Positions 1 through 9,347 of a DNA stretch of 64,000 nucleotides are shown here, in pieces. The stretch's first letter is position 1, and each line of letters starts with the position of its first letter. This stretch comes from Acinetobacter tjernbergiae DSM 14971 = CIP 107465 (GTDB taxonomy: Bacteria; Pseudomonadota; Gammaproteobacteria; Pseudomonadales; Moraxellaceae), in assembly GCF_000374425.1 (NCBI RefSeq), contig NZ_KB894353.1, positions 62,001-126,000 on the forward strand. The letters run 5' to 3'. Made by a program: the position numbers and the translations under genes. Below the pieces are notes generated by a model. It was not told the origin of the DNA. It did not search any database and saw nothing but the letters and a program-made list of their open reading frames with translations.

Positions 1-3000
1 CATTTACTGCACGAGCCTGTTTCAATATTTCTAAGCTGCCTACATGGCAGTGAACAGCAAGATGAGCTGGATTTAAAGTGGGTGGTTTTTCTAAGCTGCC
101 TACATGGCAGTGAACCAACTTCTAGAACTTCAATCTTAGCTTCTTGATTTCTAAGCTGCCTACATGGCAGTGAACATGAACTGTCAGATGCAGTAGAAGT
201 TCCAGATTTTCTAAGCTGCCTACATGGCAGTGAACAGGGTGCAAGGGCTTTTTTTGAGTCACAAGGCTTTTCTAAGCTGCCTACATGGCAGTGAACCTTA
301 TGTTGGCCCATATATTGCTCCTGCAATCTTTCTAAGCTGCCTACATGGCAGTGAACAAGACAAGCTTGATCTTGATGTTATGCAAAAATTTCTAAGCTGC
401 CTACATGGCAGTGAACACGCATGTTGAAATGTCTTATCTTCCGTTGGTTTTCTAAGCTGCCTACATGGCAGTGAACTGATCGGTTTTGCGGTTTGAATTT
501 TGATGATTTTTCTAAGCTGCCTACATGGCAGTGAACCCTTGTAGTTGTTTTTTGTTCTATCGAAGTCATTTCTAAGCTGCCTACATGGCAGTGAACACAT
601 GATCATGCCACGATCAAAATATCCATCCTTTCTAAGCTGCCTACATGGCAGTGAACTTCACAACCGCAGTGCTTGCTCGGTATGCGTTTTTCTAAGCTGC
701 CTACATGGCAGTGAACCCTGAGTTTTTAGATGCCTTAAGGCGTGGCAATTTCTAAGCTGCCTACATGGCAGTGAACCTTGACTTCGATTTTATTACTATG
801 TTTCGAGTTTTCTAAGCTGCCTACATGGCAGTGAACTGCATCAAGGGGTAAGGATTAAATATCTGTCATTTCTAAGCTGCCTACATGGCAGTGAACATTC
901 GATGCAGCGCGATCTGCTGCATCCTTTGTTTCTAAGCTGCCTACATGGCAGTGAACCTAGGTCAGGCACGGTTCACAAGGATTTCTAATTTCTAAGCTGC
1001 CTACATGGCAGTGAACGCACCACTAGATAGACAATAGCCGTTTATAGTTTTCTAAGCTGCCTACATGGCAGTGAACATAGATGAAAAAAGATAAAATCAC
1101 GTTCGTCTTTTCTAAGCTGCCTACATGGCAGTGAACCTGATTATGAGCAATTTAGGTTTTGAAGTGGCTTTCTAAGCTGCCTACATGGCAGTGAACATTT
1201 ATAGCCCCATGTCATCAACAAACCAAATTTTCTAAGCTGCCTACATGGCAGTGAACTAACCAACTTTGCTTTCCTGCTTTAACCAAGTTTTCTAAGCTGC
1301 CTACATGGCAGTGAACTGAAGCAGCGCATTTTCTTTAATACGGGTAAATTTCTAAGCTGCCTACATGGCAGTGAACTTGTTGCGCCTGATGTTGTATTTA
1401 TCCAGCTATTTCTAAGCTGCCTACATGGCAGTGAACAACGTTATGGGGGGATTTTCAAGGTTTTTAATTTTCTAAGCTGCCTACATGGCAGTGAACAATA
1501 TAAGCGTAGAAACGCTGATAACTACCATTTTCTAAGCTGCCTACATGGCAGTGAACAAATCAATAGTTATTTTGTAGGGGCTTAATATTTTCTAAGCTGC
1601 CTACATGGCAGTGAACGCACCACTAGATAGACAATAGCCGTTTATAGTTTTCTAAGCTGCCTACATGGCAGTGAACTCTTAATAGGGGAATTAGAAAGGC
1701 ATCCAAAATTTCTAAGCTGCCTACATGGCAGTGAATAAATTTAAGGTGAATTTTAAAGATAGCTAAAGTTTCTAAGCTGCCTACATGGCAGTGAACTAGC
1801 AGACCCTAAACTACTAGTTGAATATACTTTTCTAAGCTGCCTACATGGCAGTGAACTTTAGAAATGAAGTTATCCCAAAGTTTATCGATTTCTAAGCTGC
1901 CTACATGGCAGTGAACATACTGATTGACACTAATAGACTAGTGTGCTATTTCTAAGCTGCCTACATGGCAGTGAACTAATGGTTAAAAAACAAAGTTATT
2001 TACACTTATTTCTAAGCTGCCTACATGGCAGTGAACGAATTATTCAGCCAAGCTTTAAACTTTGAATTTTTCTAAGCTGCCTACATGGCAGTGAACTCTC
2101 GTGCCAATGAAATTCAAAATGATGATGTTTTCTAAGCTGCCTACATGGCAGTGAACGCTTGTATTGTTTAGATGTGTTCTCACCATCTTTTCTAAGCTGC
2201 CTACATGGCAGTGAACAAGCCAAATTTCTTATACAGATTTATACAAGCTTTCTAAGCTGCCTACATGGCAGTGAACCACTAATGCTCACAACCGATTCAA
2301 CTTGTTTTTTTCTAAGCTGCCTACATGGCAGTGAACTGGACAACAACCAGATACTTCACCCTCATATTTTTCTAAGCTGCCTACATGGCAGTGAACTTTC
2401 CATTGGTGGTGCAACTGGTTTGCTTGCTTTTCTAAGCTGCCTACATGGCAGTGAACATCACCAGTTCACACGTCCGACCCAATACAGCTTTCTAAGCTGC
2501 CTACATGGCAGTGAACTAAACGCTGTTTAAAGTAAGTGCAGCATTTTGTTTCTAAGCTGCCTACATGGCAGTGAACATCAACAACAGCACAGGGCTGGAT
2601 GAACTACTTTTCTAAGCTGCCTACATGGCAGTGAACGGTTTACTAGGTAAAGTAGACCACTTTACAAATTTCTAAGCTGCCTACATGGCAGTGAACTCTG
2701 AGATGTTTAGCAGCTCAGTCGAATATCATTTCTAAGCTGCCTACATGGCAGTGAACCAATTGCGTACGCTGGTACAGCTTGTCACTTTTTTCTAAGCTGC
2801 CTACATGGCAGTGAACTGCCGCTTGCTACCCAATAGTGATTTACAGACTTTCTAAGCTGCCTACATGGCAGTGAACTGAAATTTGATGAAAAAGACTGCT
2901 GACGCTCATTTCTAAGCTGCCTACATGGCAGTGAACGGCTTTTTATGACACGCCGAGTACAAACACCTTTTCTAAGCTGCCTACATGGCAGTGAACATAA

Positions 3001-6000
3001 CGTTTTGCATTCACGAACATATCATGAATTTCTAAGCTGCCTACATGGCAGTGAACTGCAACTTGTCCGCCGTCTGTAAATCACTATTTTTCTAAGCTGC
3101 CTACATGGCAGTGAACGGTTATACCGAAGCTTTAAACGGTGTAGCCAATTTCTAAGCTGCCTACATGGCAGTGAACCTTGTGGCATAGCGTTACCAAAAT
3201 TACCCATCTTTCTAAGCTGCCTACATGGCAGTGAACTAAAATGGCTGCATTAAGTTTTGATTCAGGTTTTTCTAAGCTGCCTACATGGCAGTGAACTCAC
3301 AAGCATCAACTGTTTTTAGATAATCAATTTTCTAAGCTGCCTACATGGCAGTGAACAACTACAGGCATTAAAAAGCCCCTTTCGGGGCTTTCTAAGCTGC
3401 CTACATGGCAGTGAACACCAGCAACGGCTCAAGGTTGGATGAATTATTTTTCTAAGCTGCCTACATGGCAGTGAACTATTTATACAAGCATCGCAACGAC
3501 CCTGTGAATTTCTAAGCTGCCTACATGGCAGTGAACGGCTTTAAGTGTGTTGGTGCTTTATTGGATTTTTTCTAAGCTGCCTACATGGCAGTGAACGTTC
3601 TACCTTGTTTATGCTGAAACGCTGAATTTTTCTAAGCTGCCTACATGGCAGTGAACTACCACCTTCTTCTAAGTGATAACCCGTATATTTTCTAAGCTGC
3701 CTACATGGCAGTGAACTTTCCTGCATTTGCAACAGCAGCATTTACAGTTTTCTAAGCTGCCTACATGGCAGTGAACAAGCACAGCAAATTCTTGCTGATA
3801 TTTCCAATTTTCTAAGCTGCCTACATGGCAGTGAACAAATAAATCTTAAATTGCAATTGACAAGTTCATTTCTAAGCTGCCTACATGGCAGTGAACAAGC
3901 ATATACATTAAAAAGACTTTGGCAGCAATTTCTAAGCTGCCTACATGGCAGTGAACACTAACAAAGACTCAAGACGGCTTAAGTATTGTTTCTAAGCTGC
4001 CTACATGGCAGTGAACTTTTGACAAGAAAGGGCGTGGTGATCTTGTTTTTTCTAAGCTGCCTACATGGCAGTGAACCATCAAGTAATGCTTCTGCATCCT
4101 CTTTATTTTTTCTAAGCTGCCTACATGGCAGTGAACTATACCTTGTACAAAGATTGCCCCTGCTTGATTTTCTAAGCTGCCTACATGGCAGTGAACAATG
4201 AGATTTCACTTGTAGACCACTTTACAAATTTCTAAGCTGCCTACATGGCAGTGAACTACATTCAATCGAGATCAAGAAGTTATTGCATTTTCTAAGCTGC
4301 CTACATGGCAGTGAACTGTTGACATGGGTGCTTGGCTTAGTTCTGGTGTTTCTAAGCTGCCTACATGGCAGTGAACGGTTGTTGTGGCCCTAGCAAATTA
4401 TCTGAATATTTCTAAGCTGCCTACATGGCAGTGAACCAAAAATTTGGCTTGAATTGGTCGTTTGCTAATTTCTAAGCTGCCTACATGGCAGTGAACTTGC
4501 TTGGGCTGCGGATCAGTTTTCGGAAACTTTTCTAAGCTGCCTACATGGCAGTGAACCGGTCAAAACAGTCAGATCATCAATCCCATCATTTCTAAGCTGC
4601 CTACATGGCAGTGAACCTTCAGGTGGTGAATACATGGTTGACTCAGATTTTCTAAGCTGCCTACATGGCAGTGAACGAAAGTGCAATTAGAAAATGAAAT
4701 GTCTTATGATTTCTAAGCTGCCTACATGGCAGTGAACGCATGAAACTTGCTAAACTTGTGCATCCGTGTATTTCTAAGCTGCCTACATGGCAGTGAACAT
4801 TGGTCACATGAGCGCATTGCTTTTTTGATTTTTCTAAGCTGCCTACATGGCAGTGAACGTGCTTTAGCTTCACATATAGGTGAAGTTCATTTTCTAAGCT
4901 GCCTACATGGCAGTGAACATGATACGCAGTTAATTTTTAATGGAAAAATATTTCTAAGCTGCCTACATGGCAGTGAACCAAATCCCTGTGGATTCATCTT
5001 CATTTCAATTTTTCTAAGCTGCCTACATGGCAGTGAACAAGCCATCGCAGACTATGAGGCAATCTTTGGATTTCTAAGCTGCCTACATGGCAGTGAACAT
5101 CCATGCCAATGTGTAAGCTTTCAGAGGCTTTTTCTAAGCTGCCTACATGGCAGTGAACAATCATGTCAGCAGGTACTGCAATTTTTTCTTTTTCTAAGCT
5201 GCCTACATGGCAGTGAACAGCGTTCAGCTCATCAATGGCTTGAACAGTACTTTCTAAGCTGCCTACATGGCAGTGAACTGGTATTCAGCGAGTTGGTGGT
5301 CATGTATTAATTTCTAAGCTGCCTACATGGCAGTGAACATCATGTCGTTAAAACGCCCCTAACATTCTTGTTTCTAAGCTGCCTACATGGCAGTGAACTT
5401 GATTGCCTTTTAGAATCGAGTCTTTATGTTTTTCTAAGCTGCCTACATGGCAGTGAACTAACTGGTGGCTACTTAGTTGACGATATGGTTTTTCTAAGCT
5501 GCCTACATGGCAGTGAACATCTAAATTAAATTTGGCTGCAATAGCGGCTTTTTCTAAGCTGCCTACATGGCAGTGAACTTGGAAATCTGCACTATCAATG
5601 TAATGCGCAATTTCTAAGCTGCCTACATGGCAGTGAACTAATGCGAGAGCTTAAAGAGTCGGGTAGTTCATTTCTAAGCTGCCTACATGGCAGTGAACGT
5701 TTTTAATTTAAGCCCATCGATTAAATTCATTTTCTAAGCTGCCTACATGGCAGTGAACCAGATTGCTCAGAAGCTTTGGTTCGCCTTGTGTTTCTAAGCT
5801 GCCTACATGGCAGTGAACCGGATCGGGAGTAACGCGCCGTTCTCAAGCTTTTTCTAAGCTGCCTACATGGCAGTGAACAGACACGAGCATCATGCTCACG
5901 GATGACGACTTTTCTAAGCTGCCTACATGGCAGTGAACTCAAAGAAAATGAACCTGACCCAGAAACGGGTTTTCTAAGCTGCCTACATGGCAGTGAACCA

Positions 6001-7558
6001 GATGAAAGAGTTGGGTGCTCGTTTGGTGCATTTCTAAGCTGCCTACATGGCAGTGAACTCACTTGGATAAATACAGTTCCTTATTTCTCATTTCTAAGCT
6101 GCCTACATGGCAGTGAACCCTGACCACATACAACGTATTGGTCAGCGAACTTTCTAAGCTGCCTACATGGCAGTGAACGCGTTGGTCGTGGTGTTGTTTC
6201 TGACGATTCTTTTCTAAGCTGCCTACATGGCAGTGAACGTATCCTTTCGTACTCTGTACGTGAGCGTAGTTTTCTAAGCTGCCTACATGGCAGTGAACTC
6301 CATAGCAACAGCCAATAACTTTGGTGGTTATTTCTAAGCTGCCTACATGGCAGTGAACGTAAGTAATGCTTTGCCGTATGGCTGCTTATATTTCTAAGCT
6401 GCCTACATGGCAGTGAACGGCTATTCAGTTTTAGAAGCGGTCTACGATCATTTCTAAGCTGCCTACATGGCAGTGAACCGCTTGTTAATTCAACAAGCTC
6501 AGTCTTAACATTTCTAAGCTGCCTACATGGCAGTGAACGTGCCATAAACGTTATGCCCTTGCATAATTTTTTTCTAAGCTGCCTACATGGCAGTGAACAT
6601 AAGTTTCAAAGCTTGCTTCGTACTCTTGGCTTTCTAAGCTGCCTACATGGCAGTGAACAATGCGCTGACGAGTTAGAGCAAGCGCTCAAGTTTCTAAGCT
6701 GCCTACATGGCAGTGAACTACGGCGTTGGTATTGAACGAGAAGCCCATCGTTTCTAAGCTGCCTACATGGCAGTGAACCATATTCTGTTGAAGAGATATA
6801 CTTTATACGTTTTCTAAGCTGCCTACATGGCAGTGAACGACTATGAAGCGGAAAAACTTCGGATTGATCATTTCTAAGCTGCCTACATGGCAGTGAACAT
6901 TTGCTTTCACCATGTCGTCACGCATTTTGATTTCTAAGCTGCCTACATGGCAGTGAACGCTTCAAGGTAGAAATTTGAATATTCTGCAATTTTCTAAGCT
7001 GCCTACATGGCAGTGAACATTGTCAAGATGCTGAGAAATTAAAGCTTCAATTTCTAAGCTGCCTACATGGCAGTGAACACACACCACCACGACCATTCTT
7101 ATCACTCATATTTCTAAGCTGCCTACATGGCAGTGAACATCAATACCACCACGAGTTAAAACCTGAAAATTTTCTAAGCTGCCTACATGGCAGTGAACGG
7201 CATTAGAACGATTCAAGCAGGCGGCGGATTTTTCTAAGCTGCCTACATGGCAGTGAACTGTTTCTTTTGAACTTGACAACCTAATCACTTTTTCTAAGCT
7301 GCCTACATGGCAGTGAACATGTGCCGCCAAAAGTCAGCTTATCTTGGTCATTTCTAAGCTGCCTACATGGCAGTGAACAAGGCAATCAAAGCACTGGCGG
7401 CGGATATGGTTTTCTAAGCTGCCTACATGGCAGTGAACATTTTGATGCGAATTTTAGCCCTACATTGATATTTCTAAGCTGCCTACATGGCAGTGAACAT
7501 CACTTTCTTTTGTCCAGCCGCGTGTTTTACTTTCTAAGCTGCCTACATGGCAGTGAAC
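1..7558 (-). CRISPR. Type I-F CRISPR array, 126 repeats, open at the left edge
   Basis: Repeats of 28 bp start at 28, 88, 148, 208, then every 60 bp from 269 to 4649, then 4710, 4771 and every 60 bp to 7531. That gives 126 repeats and 125 complete spacers, plus 27 bp of a further spacer at 1-27. Spacers are 32 bp except three of 33 bp (236-268, 4677-4709, 4738-4770). In crRNA sense the repeat starts GTTCACTGCC, has the stem CTGCC/GGCAG and ends CTTAGAAA, the I-F type cut by Cas6f. The minus orientation is fixed by this and by the leader and cas genes lying to the right, so the newest spacer is 7499-7530. The repeats are identical except the one at 1709-1736, whose last plus-strand base is T instead of C. 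The spacer at 1017-1048 recurs at 1617-1648. The far end of the array is outside the window. Confidence 0.99.
3370..3391 (-). terminator. Spacer-borne intrinsic terminator inside the array
   Basis: In crRNA sense the spacer 3357-3388 begins GCCCCGAAAGGGGCTTTTTA. Together with the AAA that ends the preceding repeat it forms an 8-bp stem, AAAGCCCC with GGGGCTTT, a GAAA tetraloop and a run of five U. This is a textbook Rho-independent terminator oriented along pre-crRNA transcription. Fifty-five complete spacers lie beyond it. Termination in vivo is inferred, not shown. Confidence 0.75.
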
Positions 7559-7579
7559 TGTAATATTAACACAAAAAAT

Positions 7580-7605
7580 AAAGCTATAACAGTGAGTTAA
7601 GCTTT
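7580..7605 (-). terminator. Terminator-like hairpin at the array end of the leader
   Basis: On the minus strand AAAGCTTAAC pairs with GTTATAGCTTT (one bulged T) around the loop TCACT and is followed by ATTTTTTG. The shape is that of an intrinsic terminator between the cas genes and the array. It could separate their transcription or be read through. It may also have a role in adaptation. Confidence 0.45.
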
Positions 7606-7642
7606 AAATCTAGTAAAAGACCCAAGTTTCAACCCACGTTTA

Positions 7643-7655
7643 TAACTTATTGATT
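7643..7655 (-). promoter_or_regulatory. IHF binding site in the leader
   Basis: The minus strand reads AATCAATAAGTTA, a full match to the IHF consensus WATCAANNNNTTR, about 85 bp from the first repeat. IHF bends the leader during spacer integration in I-E and I-F systems, so a site at this place fits adaptation by Cas1-Cas2/3. Confidence 0.65.
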
Positions 7656-7664
7656 TTATTAAGC

Positions 7665-7675
7665 TGTTAAAGAGT
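7665..7675 (-). promoter_or_regulatory. boxA-like antitermination sequence in the leader
   Basis: The minus strand reads ACTCTTTAACA, one base away from the rrn boxA core GCTCTTTAACA bound by NusB/NusE. It lies 15 bp after the cas6f stop codon and about 105 bp before the first repeat. BoxA elements that let RNA polymerase cross long arrays despite Rho have been described in leaders of other CRISPR systems. Function here is inferred. Confidence 0.6.
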
Positions 7676-7689
7676 ATAAAAATATTGGG

Positions 7690-8304
7690 TTAAAATTCGG
7701 GTACAGAACTCTGTGAACTTAAACCATAAGTACTAAAAACCTGAGTTTCAGATTTTTCAGCAGATTTCTTTTCAATGAACAACTTAAACCGTCTCTTATC
7801 TTGTTCATCAGAAGTGCTTAAACTTTGCAATTGGATATAAGGTAAATCCGTTGTTGTTACAACATTACTATAACGAGCCAATGCTTCATCAAAACCAATA
7901 TCATCACGCTTCACACGGTGACGAGCCAAACGCTGTGGATTAGTTTTCACCTGTTTACGCCTATAAATGGCATAGCCTGTAATTCTATTTTCAGGGACAG
8001 GACGTACACTCGTGATATGTGTGTAATCTAATAAACGATCTAGCCATTTTCGGATATCTAGTTTTTGTAAATCTATTTCAGATATAGCAAAAATACGTAG
8101 TTTCCCACCTAAACCAACTTTAGATCTTTTATTTTCCTGCGTTTCATACACATAATCAGGAAAAGAAATTCCTATTGGCACTTGATTGTACTGATCTTTC
8201 ATTTTCACTAAAGCAAAATGTAACTGCATATAGATTTTTGACCAAAGGAAATAAGGTGAAATCTCAGCTTGATCAATCAAAGTAATTTCTTGGTAATAAT
8301 CCAT
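7690..8304 (-). CDS. cas6f: CRISPR endoribonuclease Cas6f (Csy4)
   Basis: Cuts pre-crRNA at the base of the repeat hairpin and stays bound to the crRNA 3' end as part of the Csy surveillance complex. The product has 204 residues, slightly longer than Pseudomonas Csy4. The catalytic His falls at residue 29 (QLHFALV), the same number as in Pseudomonas. An Arg/Lys-rich helix at about 115-133 (RRKQVKTNPQRLARHRVKR) would grip the RNA major groove. An S-L-S-T segment near 161-164 and a Tyr near 193 correspond to the other active-site positions. It is the last cas gene, 3 bp after cas7f, and directly precedes the leader. The repeats have the short CTGCC/GGCAG stem this family recognises. Confidence 0.96.
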   Translation of the reverse strand: MDYYQEITLIDQAEISPYFLWSKIYMQLHFALVKMKDQYNQVPIGISFPDYVYETQENKRSKVGLGGKLRIFAISEIDLQKLDIRKWLDRLLDYTHITSVRPVPENRITGYAIYRRKQVKTNPQRLARHRVKRDDIGFDEALARYSNVVTTTDLPYIQLQSLSTSDEQDKRRFKLFIEKKSAEKSETQVFSTYGLSSQSSVPEF

Positions 8305-8307
8305 TGA

Positions 8308-9321
8308 TTACTCCTTTCCACTTTGACCAAATACTCCACCACGAATTAAAACTGCCATCACATAATGTTCTTGTTCAGTATTAGCCAATGACTCACCTAA
8401 AGCGTACTTATCAAATAAATTAAAAAAATCAACTTTATCTTTCGGTGTTCTATACGCTTTTCCAAGATTTGTAACCGCACCATATGGTTCTATCGCAATT
8501 GCTGTTTTTTTATCATCAAATTCAGGATACCAAGTATCAATCGTACGCAGTGCATTACCGATTTTTTGAGAATGCATTGCAGCAACATCATTCACTTGAT
8601 AAAGAATTTTGCTCTTATTGCCTTTTCCTTTATCCAGTACCAATTCTTCACTTGGATAGACTTCTTGCGCTTTACCAACTAAAGCATAAGCTTCAACTTT
8701 AATTAACAAATAAGCTGTTTCACCTTTTAAAGCCTGTGCAATTTGGTTTGCTAAATTTTGTACTTTCTCATCAATCTGATCAAAGTCATGCAATGGATAT
8801 TGCAAAGCATTAAAAGTGACCGCTGGTTGATCATTAATTGTAACAACAACTTCTACTTTTTCAGCTCCAACACGGTTGCGCCATAGAAACCGAGCATTGG
8901 CGATATTGAGTGCGTAGCGTTTAGCAAGCTCAGTAAAACCATATTGTTCGATGTAGTTTTTTGCTACAGCTTGATAAGAATTTAAAAATATTTCGTTATT
9001 ACAAGCAGATGGGTTTTCAACTCCACCGAGTACTTTCAACGTAAATGAAACTTTTAAGGTGTCCTGATTTTCTCCTAAAGCACATGCATCTACAGTTTGT
9101 AAATTGGCTTTTTCAACCTCGGCATTCAGTTTTATTGGGTCACCTGCAACGGCAGGTTTTAAACGGTTTGAAATCGTTCCTCGTACAGATTTTGGAATCA
9201 ATTTTAATGCTGTTTGTTCATTACGATTAATCCAAGTTGTTCCGTAAAAATAACCATCAGATGGAACAAGTTTCTTTTCAAATGCCAGTACACTTGCAAT
9301 TGCTTTTTCATTTTTAGCCAT
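8308..9321 (-). CDS. cas7f: Csy complex backbone protein Cas7f (Csy3)
   Basis: Six copies of this protein coat the spacer part of the crRNA in the I-F surveillance complex. The product has 337 residues, the usual family length, and begins MAKNEKAIASVLAFEKKLVPSDG, with SDGYFYGTTW typical of Csy3. The start codon has a ribosome binding site, AAGGAAAAACTC just before ATG. It lies 26 bp after cas5f and 3 bp before cas6f, so it is within the same operon. No frameshift or truncation is seen. Confidence 0.96.
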   Translation of the reverse strand: MAKNEKAIASVLAFEKKLVPSDGYFYGTTWINRNEQTALKLIPKSVRGTISNRLKPAVAGDPIKLNAEVEKANLQTVDACALGENQDTLKVSFTLKVLGGVENPSACNNEIFLNSYQAVAKNYIEQYGFTELAKRYALNIANARFLWRNRVGAEKVEVVVTINDQPAVTFNALQYPLHDFDQIDEKVQNLANQIAQALKGETAYLLIKVEAYALVGKAQEVYPSEELVLDKGKGNKSKILYQVNDVAAMHSQKIGNALRTIDTWYPEFDDKKTAIAIEPYGAVTNLGKAYRTPKDKVDFFNLFDKYALGESLANTEQEHYVMAVLIRGGVFGQSGKE

Positions 9322-9347
9322 GAGTTTTTCCTTTTTTCAATATAAAA

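Larger units (their letters stand above)
7559..7689 (-). promoter_or_regulatory. CRISPR leader
   Basis: This AT-rich 131-bp stretch lies between the stop of cas6f and the first repeat, where leaders of I-F arrays sit. Read on the minus strand it holds, in order, a boxA-like sequence, an IHF consensus site and a stem-loop with a T-run just before the first repeat. I see no strong sigma70 promoter in it, so the array may be transcribed from inside cas6f or together with the cas operon. New spacers are expected to be inserted at its array-side border. Confidence 0.85.

Noticed and set aside
2217..3508. Spacers 2217-2248 and 3477-3508 share ATTTATACAAGC
   Set aside because: If they overlapped in one source, the PAM complement GG should follow in the second spacer, but AT follows.
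417..4709. Spacers 417-448 and 4677-4709 share 13 bases (TGAAATGTCTTAT)
   Set aside because: With 125 spacers compared pairwise a shared 13-mer is near what chance allows, and flanks do not agree.
7139..7170. Spacer resembles the end of cas7f (16 of 17 bases near 8333-8349)
   Set aside because: The match lies in the middle of the guide, the first seven seed bases do not fit, and both encode a V-L-x-R-G-G stretch. Chance or codon-level similarity is more likely than self-targeting.
7079..7170. Neighbouring spacers share ACCACCACGA
   Set aside because: Only 10 bases, with unrelated flanks. Too short to claim a common source.
224..7563. Many open frames in the array, with repeated FLSCLHGSE or SLPCRQLR units
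   Set aside because: They arise since a 60-bp period is a multiple of three, so repeats stay in frame. They are not genes.
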